From an uncultured Dehalococcoidia bacterium (GTDB taxonomy: Bacteria > Chloroflexota > Dehalococcoidia > Lucifugimonadales > Australimonadaceae): a DNA stretch of 64,000 nt. Position 1 is the stretch's first letter. Every line of letters begins with the position of its first letter. The translations under genes were made by a program, and so were the position numbers. Of the stretch, positions 44,398 through 53,773 are shown piece after piece. The notes under the pieces were generated by a model. The model did not search any database and was not told the DNA's origin. It worked only from the letters and a program-made list of their open reading frames with translations. The stretch covers positions 2,448,417 through 2,512,416 of the forward strand of contig OY282355.1 of the NCBI GenBank assembly GCA_958295525.1, in the 5' to 3' direction.

Positions 44398-45627
44398 ATG
44401 CCCCGCCCCCGCCTATCCCCAATGACGGGATTGCTTCCCCCAACGGGAGCGGAGGCGGAGGCGCGGCGCCGCATCGCCAAGCGCGGGCCCATCACTTTCG
44501 CCGAATATATGGAACTCGCGCTCTACTGGCCGGACGGCGGCTACTACGCCTCGCGGCGCGCGTTCGGCCCGGCGGGCGATTTCTACACGGCGCCGCTGGC
44601 GCATCCGGCGTTCGGAGCGCTCGCCGCCCGCCAATTGCTCACGGCGTGGCGCATCCTCGGGGAGCCGGAGCGTTTCTCCGTCGTCGAGGCGGGCGCGGGC
44701 AACGGCAGGCTCGCGTTGGACATTCTCGCGCACGCTCCCGCGCTGAACGGCCGCTTCGCGGACGCGATGGAGTACGCCGCGTCGGACTTGCGCGAGCCGC
44801 CGCCGGACTTCCCCGCCGCGTGGATGCGTCAGCCCGCCGTTCCGCGCATCGGCGGGAGCGGCGTCGTTCTCGCCAACGAGTTGCTGGACGCGATGCCCGT
44901 GCGCCGCGTGACGGTGGAGGGCGGGCGTTTGCGCGAGTTGTACGTGGACGCCCCGCCTGAGAGCGGCTTCGCGGAGGTCGCAGGCGAGCCGTCCACGCCC
45001 GCGCTCGCGGAGCGCCTCTCGCGGGTGGGGGCGCGCCTCTCCGATGGGCATCGGGCGGAGGTGAATCTGGGGCTGGACGCCTGGTTCGCCGAGGCGTTCG
45101 CGGCCATCGAGCGCGGCTACCTGATCGTTGTGGACTATGGACATGAGGCCGCCGCGTACTACGACGAGTCGCGGCGGGCGGGAACGCTCCGCTGCTACTC
45201 CGGCCATACGCTGGGGATGAATCCCTACGTCAATATGGGGCGTCAGGACATTGGCGCGCACGTGGAGTTCACGTCGGTTCGGGCGGCGGCGCGAGCGGCT
45301 GGGTTCGCGGAGGCGGGCGAAATGACGCAGGCGGAGTGGCTGGCGGCGCTGGGGCTGGCGGCTCTTCGGGCGGACGTCGCGGGGCGGGACGGGCTGAGCA
45401 GGGCGGAGCGGGCCGCGAATCTGCGGGGGATGGACGCGCTGACGGACGCCGAGGGAATGGGGGCGTTCCGCGCGCTGGCGTTCGCCAAGAACGCGCCGAC
45501 CGACGGAATGCTGGGCGCCTCGCCGCAGGAGTCGGCGCCCGCGCCGCTCGCGGGGCCGGGGCATATTTCGCTCGGCTACGGCTCGCGCCGGGATGAGGCG
45601 GCGGAGTCCGCAGCGGTAGGGCGGTGA
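44398..45627 (+). CDS. SAM-dependent methyltransferase, NDUFAF7/MidA family
   Basis: 409 residues. GPITFAEYMELALYWPDGGYYASRRAFGPAGDFYTAPL is the family N-terminus; the SAM loop is VVEAGAGNGRLALDIL; then LANELLDAMPVRRV, LIVVDYGHEA and RCYSGHTLGMNPYVNMGRQDIGAHVEFTSV. Mitochondrial NDUFAF7 dimethylates an Arg of a complex I subunit; the bacterial role is unclear. Starts at 44383 (TTG), 44398 and 44422 are possible. 44422 overlaps an 11-codon upstream ORF stop (ATGA); 44398 lies 6 nt from CATAAT. Confidence 0.9.
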   Translation: MPRPRLSPMTGLLPPTGAEAEARRRIAKRGPITFAEYMELALYWPDGGYYASRRAFGPAGDFYTAPLAHPAFGALAARQLLTAWRILGEPERFSVVEAGAGNGRLALDILAHAPALNGRFADAMEYAASDLREPPPDFPAAWMRQPAVPRIGGSGVVLANELLDAMPVRRVTVEGGRLRELYVDAPPESGFAEVAGEPSTPALAERLSRVGARLSDGHRAEVNLGLDAWFAEAFAAIERGYLIVVDYGHEAAAYYDESRRAGTLRCYSGHTLGMNPYVNMGRQDIGAHVEFTSVRAAARAAGFAEAGEMTQAEWLAALGLAALRADVAGRDGLSRAERAANLRGMDALTDAEGMGAFRALAFAKNAPTDGMLGASPQESAPAPLAGPGHISLGYGSRRDEAAESAAVGR

Positions 45628-45647
45628 GGCGCGGCCATTAGCGGCGA

Positions 45648-45665
45648 GACGGGCTTGCGCCCGTC
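45648..45665. terminator. Hairpin between convergent genes
   Basis: GACGGGC/GCCCGTC with a TTGC loop, without a T-run. It may stop transcription from both sides between the methyltransferase and sufU. A degenerate palindromic repeat follows at 45681-45707. Confidence 0.4.
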
Positions 45666-45741
45666 GCAGGATGCCGACCGGATTCCCGCTGCCGGGTCAG
45701 AATGACGAGGCAATGGCGAGAGCGTTGCCCGCCCCGGCGCG

Positions 45742-46194
45742 CTACCGCTTGCGGTAGTCGGCGATGGCGTCTTGGAGCGTCGTCCAACCGAGGAGGGCGC
45801 ACTTGACGCGGATGGGGAACTCGCGCACGCCTTGCAAGGCGGCGATCTCGCCCAACGCCTCCTCTTGCTCCGGCGCGAGTTCCTCGCCTTGCATCACGCC
45901 CTTGAACACGCGGACGAGCGCGTCCGCCTCGTCCAGCGTTCGCCCCCCGAGATGAGCGGCGAGCATCGAGGCGGACGCCTGGCTGATGGAGCATCCCTCG
46001 CCCTCGAACCCCACCTCGCCGATGCGCTCCGCGCCGTCGAGCGTCATTGTCAGAACGACCTGATCGCCGCAGAAGGGGTTGAACCCCTCGGACTTCAGGT
46101 CGGGGTTGGGGAGCAGCCCCTGGTTGCGGGGGCGGCGGTAGTGATCAAGGATGACGTCGCGGTAGAGGTCATCGAGGCTTTCGGACATCTGCAT
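45742..46194 (-). CDS. sufU: SufU-type Fe-S scaffold / zinc sulfur-transfer protein
   Basis: 150 residues. Cysteines in NPFCGDQVVL, GEGCSISQASASML and VKCALLGWTTL, plus Asp after the first Cys, match SufU, which accepts sulfur from SufS through zinc. LYRDVILDHYRRPRNQG is the family N-terminus. It overlaps the 3' end of sufS by 26 nt. Last gene of the suf operon. Confidence 0.95.
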   Translation of the reverse strand: MQMSESLDDLYRDVILDHYRRPRNQGLLPNPDLKSEGFNPFCGDQVVLTMTLDGAERIGEVGFEGEGCSISQASASMLAAHLGGRTLDEADALVRVFKGVMQGEELAPEQEEALGEIAALQGVREFPIRVKCALLGWTTLQDAIADYRKR

Positions 46195-47422
46195 CGCCGA
46201 AGTACTCCAACGTCCGTTTGAGGGCGGAGACGAGGGCGTCCACCTCCGCCTCCGTATTGTAGAGGTAGAAACTGGCGCGCGCCGTGGCGGGGACGTTGAG
46301 CCTGCTGCGGACGAGGGGCATCGCGCAGTGGTGTCCGGCGCGGATGGCCACGCCGCAGGAGTCCAGCGCCTGGCTGATGTCGTGCGGATGCACGCCGCCC
46401 AGCGAGAACGAGACGACGCCGCCGCGAATGGACAGGTCGGCCGGCCCGTAGGTCTCCGCCTCCTCGAGTTCGCGGAAGCGCTCCAGCGCGTAGGCGGTGA
46501 GGGCGATTTCGTGCTCGCGGACGTTCGCCATTCCCAGCGCGCCGAGGTAGTCCACCGCCGCGCCGAGCGCGATTGCGTCGGCGACGTTGGGCGTGCCGGC
46601 CTCGAACTTCATCGGCGGGGGCGCCCAACTCGCGTCGGCGTAGGTGACCTCGAGCACCATCTCGCCGCCGCGCAGGAACGGCCCCATCTCCTCCATCGCG
46701 TCCGGCGAAACGTAGAGCGCGCCGACGCCCATCGGCCCCAGCATCTTGTGGCCGGAGAAGGCGAGGAAGTCGCACCCGATGTCCTGCACGTCCACCGGCA
46801 GGTGGGGAACGCTCTGCGCGCCGTCCACCAGCACGCGGGCGCCGGCGCGGCGCGCCGCATCCGTAATCGCTTTCACGGGCGTGATCGTCCCCAGCACGTT
46901 GGACGAGTGCGTGAGCGCGACGAGCCGCGCGTTCGCGCTCAGGAGGGCGTCCAGATCGGACAAGTCCAGCGTGTAGTCGTCCGCCATCGCCAGCAGGCGC
47001 AACTCCGCCCCGCTCGTCCGCGCCGCGTGCTGCCAGGGGACGAGGTTGGAGTGGTGCTCGATCTCCGTGGAGACGATGCGGTCGCCCGGCCTCAGGCGCT
47101 CCGCCGCCCACGCGCCGGCGACGAGGTTGATCGCCTCCGTCGTGTTGCGGACGAAGATCACGTTTTCGGGCGACGGGGCGTTGATGAAAGCCGCGACTTT
47201 CGCGCGCGCCTCTTCGTAGGCGGTGGTCGCTTCGACGGCGAGCGCGTGCGCGCCCCGGTGCACGTTCGCGTTATGCCGCTCGTAGTAGTCCACGAGCGCC
47301 GCGATCACCGGCGCGGGCTTCTGCGACGTCGCGGCGTTGTCCAGGTAGACGAGGGGGACGCCGTTGACCTCGCGGCTCAGAATGGGGAAGTCGGCGCGAA
47401 CGCGCTCGACGTCGTACATCAC
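46169..47422 (-). CDS. sufS: Cysteine desulfurase SufS
   Basis: 417 residues, group II. The PLP lysine lies in FLAFSGHKMLGPMGVGALY and the persulfide Cys in AIRAGHHCAMPLV; VYLDNAATSQKPAPVI and RNTTEAINLVA are typical. It removes sulfur from cysteine for cluster assembly on SufBCD via SufU. The ATG overlaps the sufD stop by 4 nt. Confidence 0.97.
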   Translation of the reverse strand: MMYDVERVRADFPILSREVNGVPLVYLDNAATSQKPAPVIAALVDYYERHNANVHRGAHALAVEATTAYEEARAKVAAFINAPSPENVIFVRNTTEAINLVAGAWAAERLRPGDRIVSTEIEHHSNLVPWQHAARTSGAELRLLAMADDYTLDLSDLDALLSANARLVALTHSSNVLGTITPVKAITDAARRAGARVLVDGAQSVPHLPVDVQDIGCDFLAFSGHKMLGPMGVGALYVSPDAMEEMGPFLRGGEMVLEVTYADASWAPPPMKFEAGTPNVADAIALGAAVDYLGALGMANVREHEIALTAYALERFRELEEAETYGPADLSIRGGVVSFSLGGVHPHDISQALDSCGVAIRAGHHCAMPLVRSRLNVPATARASFYLYNTEAEVDALVSALKRTLEYFGDADVRKPR

Positions 47423-48777
47423 GCGCCTCCTCCCAGCCGCGCCGCGACCGCGTCCTCGACGCGCTGGCGCACCGCGCCGTCCTCTATCGCGGCGATGACC
47501 TCGCTCATAAATCCGCGCGCGAGCAGGGCGAGCGCCGCGTCCGCGCCGATGCCCCGGCTCTTGAGATAGAAGAGCGCGTCCGCGTCGGGCTGGCCGACCG
47601 CCGACCCATGCGTGCAGGAGACGTCGTCGGCGAATATCTCCAGTTTCGGCTGCGAGTCGGCCTCCGCGCCGGGGGAGAGCAGCAGGGTTTTGTTGGTTTG
47701 GCGAGCGACGGTCTTTTGCGCGCCGGGGCGCGCGAGCGCGCCGCCGCAGAACACGCCCCGCGACGCGCCGTCCAGCACGCCTTTGTAGATTTCGCTGGAC
47801 GTCGCTTCCGGCGCCGCGTGGTCAACGAACGCGCGGTTGTCCATATGCCGCTCCCCGTCGCCGTAGTACAGCCCGCACAGGCTAACCTCCGCGCCGGGCT
47901 CCTCCAGCGCGGCGGATATTTCACGGCGCGAGAGCCGCCCGCCCAAGTCAACGACGACGGACGAGACGCGGCTGCCGCGCGCCTGCCGGATGCGGGTCGA
48001 GGCGATATGAAACGCGCCCGCGCTCTCCCGCTGGAGCGCGCAGAGGCGCAGATTCGCGCCGGGGCCGACGATCGCCTCTGTTACGGCGTTGGTGAAGTAC
48101 GCGCCGCCGTCGAGGCTCTCGAAACTCATCAGCACCGTGGCGCTGCTGTCCGCGTCCGCCGAAATCAGCGCGCGAGGGTGCGTCGCGGCCGCCGACCGCC
48201 CGGTTGCGATGAAGAGCAGGTGAATCGGCTCGGGGACGACCGCGCCCGCGGGCACGTGCACGAACGCGCCGTCGCGCAGAAACGCGGTGTTGAGCGCCGT
48301 GAAGGCGTCGTCCTCGGCGGACGCGAGGCTACCCAGACGCTCTTGCGCGAGCGGGACGCGGTATTCGACGGCGTCGGCGAGACGCCCGACGACGGGGCCG
48401 TCGCCGCCGCGCCACAACGCGCCGCTGCGGAGTTCCGCCTCGCTCGCGGGCTCGGTCGAGAGATGCGCGGCGTAGCGCCCGTCCACGAACGTCAGCCGGT
48501 GAACACGGGGGCAGGGCAACTCGTAGGGCGCGAGGTCAACGGACGCTTCAGCGTTCGGCTCCGCGATCGTAAAGACGGATTCGGCGATGGGGCGGACGTT
48601 CGTGTACTTCCACGGTTCGTTGCCTCTGCGGGCGGTGGGGAATCCGGCGCGCTCGAACGCGCCGAACGCGCTGCGGCGCAGGTTGGCGAGCCACTGCGGG
48701 GCGCCCGCCGCGCCGTTCCGCTCGAAGGCGTGGAACTGCTCCGCCCACGCGGTCGCCGAGTTCGCGCTCGCGGACAT
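47419..48777 (-). CDS. sufD: Fe-S cluster assembly protein SufD
   Basis: 452 residues. The N-terminal helical part has GNEPWKYTNVRPI, then the right-handed beta-helix core: AFVHVPAGAVVPEPIHLLF, YYGDGERHMDNRAFVDHAAPEATSSEIYKGVLDGASRGVFCG, and KLEIFADDVSCTHGSAVGQPDADALFYLKSRGI. It pairs with SufB on the SufC ATPase. It starts 8 nt after sufC ends. Confidence 0.96.
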   Translation of the reverse strand: MSASANSATAWAEQFHAFERNGAAGAPQWLANLRRSAFGAFERAGFPTARRGNEPWKYTNVRPIAESVFTIAEPNAEASVDLAPYELPCPRVHRLTFVDGRYAAHLSTEPASEAELRSGALWRGGDGPVVGRLADAVEYRVPLAQERLGSLASAEDDAFTALNTAFLRDGAFVHVPAGAVVPEPIHLLFIATGRSAAATHPRALISADADSSATVLMSFESLDGGAYFTNAVTEAIVGPGANLRLCALQRESAGAFHIASTRIRQARGSRVSSVVVDLGGRLSRREISAALEEPGAEVSLCGLYYGDGERHMDNRAFVDHAAPEATSSEIYKGVLDGASRGVFCGGALARPGAQKTVARQTNKTLLLSPGAEADSQPKLEIFADDVSCTHGSAVGQPDADALFYLKSRGIGADAALALLARGFMSEVIAAIEDGAVRQRVEDAVAARLGGGA

Positions 48778-48785
48778 CGGAACGC

Positions 48786-49537
48786 TCAGACGCCCGCTCC
48801 GGCGGTGAGCCGGTCGTAGCCGCGCTCCTCGACCTCCCGAGCCAGTTCCCGCCCGCCGGAGCGCGCGACCCGCCCGTCCATCAGCACGTGAACGTGGGTC
48901 GGCTCAAGGTAGGCGAGAATGCGCTCGTAGTGCGTCACCAGAATCGTCGCGGTGTCCGGCCCGCTCATTTCGGCGACGCCCTCCGCGATTTCACGCAGCG
49001 CGTCCACGTCGAGGCCGGAGTCTATTTCGTCCAAAATCCGCAGGCGCGGCTCCAGCGCCGCCATTTGCAGCGCCTCGTTCCGCTTCTTCTCGCCGCCGGA
49101 AAAGCCTTCGTTCACCGACCGCTTGATGAGCGCCGGGTCCATCCGAAACGACTTCGCCTTGCCGCGAATGAGGCGGTCGAACTGGAGGGGGTCGAGTTCG
49201 GCCTCGCCCTTGCTCTTCCGCGTCTCGTTGTAGCCTGCGCGCAGGAAGCGGTCCATCCGCACGCCCGGAATCTCCACCGGGTGCTGAAACGAGAGGAACA
49301 GCCCTTTGCGGGCGCGCTCCTCCGGCGGCAGCGCGAGCAAGTCCTCCCCGTCGAATAGGGCCTCGCCGCCGGTGACCTCGTATCCGGGCCGCCCCGCGAG
49401 CGCGAACGCCAGCGTGCTTTTGCCGGAGCCGTTCGGCCCCATAATTGCGTGCGTCTCGCCCGCGCCGACGCTCAGGTCGACGCCTTTCAGTATCTCGACG
49501 CCGTTCACTTCGGCGCGCAGCCCGCGAACCTCCAGCA

Positions 49538-49538
<1 letters not shown>
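48786..49538 (-). CDS. sufC: Fe-S cluster assembly ATPase SufC
   Basis: 250-residue ABC ATPase: Walker A AIMGPNGSGKSTLA, signature GFSGGEKKRNE, Walker B RLRILDEIDSGLDVDAL, and His-loop TILVTHYERIL. It drives conformational change of SufBD. ATG 49538 shares its A with the sufB stop (TGATG). A long open frame continues upstream antisense to sufB but is not coding. Confidence 0.97.
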
Positions 49539-50994
<1,456 letters not shown>

Positions 50995-50998
<4 letters not shown>

Positions 50999-51039
50999 AA
51001 TCCTTGGCTTGGGCTTGGCTTGCGGCGCGCGGCCTGCAT
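50995..51039 (-). CDS. 14-residue leader ORF before sufB
   Basis: [17 protein letters not shown] 51039, with TGA overlapping the sufB ATG (ATGA). It lies between the inverted repeat at 51050-51082 and sufB. It may couple translation; chance overlap is possible. Confidence 0.35.
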
Positions 51040-51049
51040 TGGCCGGAAC

Positions 51050-51082
51050 GCCTAGTGTTGACTGCGGAGGTTAACACTAGGC
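51050..51082. promoter_or_regulatory. 10-bp perfect inverted repeat upstream of sufB (candidate operator)
   Basis: GCCTAGTGTT (51050-51059) and AACACTAGGC (51073-51082) are perfect inverted arms around a 13-nt spacer, 52-84 nt upstream of sufB and also upstream of the divergent gene at 51194. The symmetry and position fit a dimeric repressor site such as SufR or an Rrf2-type Fe-S regulator; the regulator itself is not in the window. Confidence 0.6.
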
Positions 51083-51193
51083 TATGGCCGCAGCGCGTTT
51101 CTGTCAAGGAGACGAAGCGCGGCGGCGGTTGAGCGAGGACTACGATGATAAACGAGTACACTCCGCTGACAACCCGCGTGCAGGGAGGCGCAA

Positions 51194-51625
51194 ATGGGCA
51201 TAGAGGAGAACAAGGCCGTCGTTCTGCGGTATATGCAAGAGGTCATCAACGAGCAGCGGCTCGACGCGCTGGACGAGTTGATGGCGGAGAATTGGGTCGC
51301 CCACAACCCGGGCGAGCCCAACGGACGCGAGAACCTGAAGGCGTTCCTCGGCGGGATGATGCAACAGATGCCGGACGTCCACGCCGACGTCAAGCGCGTC
51401 ATCGCCGAGGGCGACCTCGTGGTGACGCATACCCACTACACCACGAGCAAGGAGCATCGCGGCGACGACTGGGCGCCGGGCTCCGGCGCGGTCGCGGATA
51501 TCTTCCGCCTCGAGGACGGCAAGATCGTGGAGCACTGGGACATCACCCAGTTCGGCGTTCCCGACAAGTCCGTGAGCGGCAACACGATGTTCGGGGGCGG
51601 CGCGCTCTACAACTACCGCGACTGA
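51194..51625 (+). CDS. SnoaL-like ester cyclase family protein
   Basis: 143 residues with the NTF2-like fold of SnoaL/polyketide-cyclase-like proteins: NKAVVLRYMQEVINEQRLDALDELMAENWVAHNP, then VVTHTHYTTSKEH and GAVADIFRLEDGKIVEHWDITQ. Members are small hydrolases, cyclases or isomerases, or have no known activity. GGGAGG lies before the ATG. It is divergent from sufB and alone. Confidence 0.88.
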   Translation: MGIEENKAVVLRYMQEVINEQRLDALDELMAENWVAHNPGEPNGRENLKAFLGGMMQQMPDVHADVKRVIAEGDLVVTHTHYTTSKEHRGDDWAPGSGAVADIFRLEDGKIVEHWDITQFGVPDKSVSGNTMFGGGALYNYRD

Positions 51626-51765
51626 GCGGCGCAACGCAATTGACGCTTGCCGCGCAAGGCCCGCGTCGCCTTCCCTGATCGGCATCGCCGTCAGCGCGTC
51701 GGCGATTTCGCCGTCCGCCCCTCTCGTTTGCTCATGGGCAGCCCCAGCGGCGCGCCGCCGCCTGT

Positions 51766-51771
51766 TATGAT
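51766..51771 (+). promoter_or_regulatory. -10 box of the uppP leader
   Basis: TATGAT, 6 nt before the ATG at 51778 of a short leader ORF; it leaves practically no 5' UTR. Confidence 0.45.
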
Positions 51772-51777
51772 TGAACG

Positions 51778-51876
51778 ATGACGAGTTCGACGCAACGGCG
51801 CGCGCTCTTGGAGCGAGGCTCCTCGCGTAATCCGCCAACTGCGCTCCGCCCGCGCGGGGACGAGCGCCGGATATGA
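51778..51876 (+). CDS. 32-residue leader ORF before uppP
   Basis: Starts MTSSTQRRALLERG and ends RGDERRI; Arg-rich. It begins leaderless 6 nt after TATGAT, and its TGA overlaps the uppP ATG (ATGA). uppP has no Shine-Dalgarno of its own, so re-initiation from this ORF would explain its translation. Confidence 0.45.
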   Translation: MTSSTQRRALLERGSSRNPPTALRPRGDERRI

Positions 51877-52661
51877 CGGAAGCCCTCTTCCTCGGCGCGT
51901 TGCAAGGCGTGAGCGAGTGGCTGCCCGTCAGTTCGGAGGGCGTGGTGACGGCGGCGGGCGCGTGGCTGTTCAGCCTCTCGCCCGGCGAGGCGCTCGCGTT
52001 CGCGCTCTGGCTGCACTTGGGCACGGCGCTCGCCGCGCTGGCGTATCTGCGGAAGGACGCCGCCGCTCTGTTGCGCGAGGCCGCCGCGCTCCCGCGCAAG
52101 CCCAGCCCGCTCCTGCTGTTCGCGCTCACCTCCACCGCCGTGTCGGGCGTCATCGGGGCGCCGCTCCTCTTGCTGCTGGACGGCCTGCCCGCGTCCGGCG
52201 GCGGGCTTGCGATGGCGGGCATCGGCGCGCTGATGCTGGCGACCGGCGCGCTGCAGTTGCGGCGTCCGCCCCTTGCGACGCGCGACCGGAGCGCGCTGAC
52301 GCTGGCCGACGGACTCGCGGCGGGCGTGGCGCAAGGATTCGCCGCGCTGCCCGGGCTGAGCCGGTCGGGGCTCACGGTGGCGTTCCTCCTCGCGCGGCGG
52401 GTTGACCGGCGCGACGCGCTCGCGCTGAGTTTCCTGATCGCTATTCCCGCGAGCGCGGGCGCGGCGGCTTTCGCCGCGCTGCGGCACGGGTCGCTCGGCG
52501 CGCCCGAGGGCGCCGTTGGCCTTGCGGCGGCGCTCGCGCTGGGTCTGCTCACGATCCGCGCGCTGATGGCCGCCGCCGAGCGCGTGCAATTCGGAGCGTT
52601 CGTCATCATCGCGGGGCTCGCGCTGCTGCTTGGCGGCGCATGGCAGGCGGCTGCGGGATGA
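51873..52661 (+). CDS. uppP: Undecaprenyl-diphosphate phosphatase
   Basis: 262-residue multi-pass membrane enzyme (BacA/UppP) that recycles the lipid carrier for wall and glycan synthesis. Catalytic blocks LQGVSEWLPVSSEGVVT and LPGLSRSGLTVAFLLARR are intact. The usual H of SSSGH is replaced here (SSEGV). The start overlaps a leader ORF and the stop overlaps the next gene (ATGA). Confidence 0.93.
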   Translation: MTEALFLGALQGVSEWLPVSSEGVVTAAGAWLFSLSPGEALAFALWLHLGTALAALAYLRKDAAALLREAAALPRKPSPLLLFALTSTAVSGVIGAPLLLLLDGLPASGGGLAMAGIGALMLATGALQLRRPPLATRDRSALTLADGLAAGVAQGFAALPGLSRSGLTVAFLLARRVDRRDALALSFLIAIPASAGAAAFAALRHGSLGAPEGAVGLAAALALGLLTIRALMAAAERVQFGAFVIIAGLALLLGGAWQAAAG

Positions 52662-53296
52662 GCGGCGCGGAGAACGACAAGACGCTGCGAAGGCGGCTTG
52701 CGCTGCTCGCCGCGCTCGCCCCGCCCTACTATACGGCCGTGGCGACGCTCGCCACGCTGTTCGGCCCGCGCGGCTACAGTTCGACGGAGCAGACGATGAG
52801 CCAACTCGCCGCGCCCGGGACGCCGCGCCCGTGGCTCATCAACGCAGGCTTCGCCGGATACGGCCTGCTCGTGCAAGGGATGGGGCCGCTGCTGCACCGC
52901 GAGGCGGGCGGCGGACGGCGCGGACGCCTGCTCTGGGCGCTCGCCGCGCTCTACGGAATGGGCGGCCTCGTCGCGGCCAAGTACCCGACGCGCGGAAGCA
53001 AGCGCGTGCTGCCGGGCGTGTCGGAGGACGCCGCGCACGACCTCGCGGGCACGACGAGTTTCGCTTGCATTCTCGCGCTCTCCGCGCTGACGCCCCGATG
53101 CCTCGCCGAACGGCGGGGCTGGCCTCGGCGGTGGCGCTGCTTCTCCTACGCGATGTTCGCGGCCACCTCCGCGCTCGCGCTTCCCTTCCACCTGCGGATG
53201 TGGCCGGGCAAGCGCGGGCTGCTGCAGCGCGGCTTCTTCGCCACGACGATGGCGTGGGTGCTCGCCACTGCGCTGCGCCTGCGGCGCGTCGCCTGA
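52658..53296 (+). CDS. DUF998-like membrane protein
   Basis: 212 residues with about six transmembrane helices. The first loop FGPRGYSSTEQTMSQLAAPGTPRPWLIN resembles DUF998 proteins, in which S-x-x-x-Q-x-L-S follows helix 1; GVSEDAAHDLAGTTSF is a second conserved patch. Function unknown; coupling to uppP (ATGA overlap) suggests an envelope role. The frame begins 6 codons earlier inside uppP. Confidence 0.75.
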   Translation: MSGAENDKTLRRRLALLAALAPPYYTAVATLATLFGPRGYSSTEQTMSQLAAPGTPRPWLINAGFAGYGLLVQGMGPLLHREAGGGRRGRLLWALAALYGMGGLVAAKYPTRGSKRVLPGVSEDAAHDLAGTTSFACILALSALTPRCLAERRGWPRRWRCFSYAMFAATSALALPFHLRMWPGKRGLLQRGFFATTMAWVLATALRLRRVA

Positions 53297-53376
53297 CGGG
53301 AATTCGCAAGACGGGAGCCCGGGTAGCGCGGAGCGCTTGACGCGGCGCGCTTGCCTCTCTACGATAGATTCGCCCT

Positions 53377-53421
53377 ATGATGAACCCACAGACAGCCGAC
53401 ATGGAGCACGCGACGCTATGA
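53377..53421 (+). CDS. 14-residue leader ORF before the A-type Fe-S carrier
   Basis: MMNPQTADMEHATL; the ATG lies 6-8 nt after a TAGATT/GATAGA box, and TGA overlaps the downstream ATG (ATGA). Same layout as before uppP. Confidence 0.4.
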   Translation: MMNPQTADMEHATL

Positions 53422-53765
53422 CCACCGCAACGCAGCCTCTCACGATCACGATCACCGAGAACGGCGCCAGACACGTCCGCCAGTTTATGACCGCCGAGGG
53501 CGTTGAGCGCGGCGTCCTCCGCGTCGCCGTCAAGGGCGGCGGATGCTCCGGCCTCACCTACGTCCTCGACCTCACGGAAGACGCGCATGACGGCGACAAG
53601 GTGATCGAGCAGAACGGCGTCACGCTCGCGGTCGACAAGAAATCCTACGTCTTCCTCGCCGGAACGGAACTCGACTACTCGGGCGGGCTGAACGGCAAGG
53701 GTTTCGTCTTCAACAACCCGAACGCCAAGAAAGCGTGCGGCTGCGGGACGTCGTTCTCGGTGTAG
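53418..53765 (+). CDS. A-type Fe-S cluster carrier (ErpA/IscA/SufA family)
   Basis: 115 residues. Three conserved cysteines: VKGGGCSGLTYVLD and KACGCGTSF near the C-terminus; ITITENGARHVRQFM is the usual start. It delivers Fe-S clusters from the Suf machinery, whose operon lies 2.4 kb away. It is followed 8 nt later by ygfZ, another Fe-S maturation factor. ATG 53418 was chosen; the frame is open 27 codons upstream without conservation. Confidence 0.95.
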   Translation: MTTATQPLTITITENGARHVRQFMTAEGVERGVLRVAVKGGGCSGLTYVLDLTEDAHDGDKVIEQNGVTLAVDKKSYVFLAGTELDYSGGLNGKGFVFNNPNAKKACGCGTSFSV

Positions 53766-53773
53766 CCCCCGCA

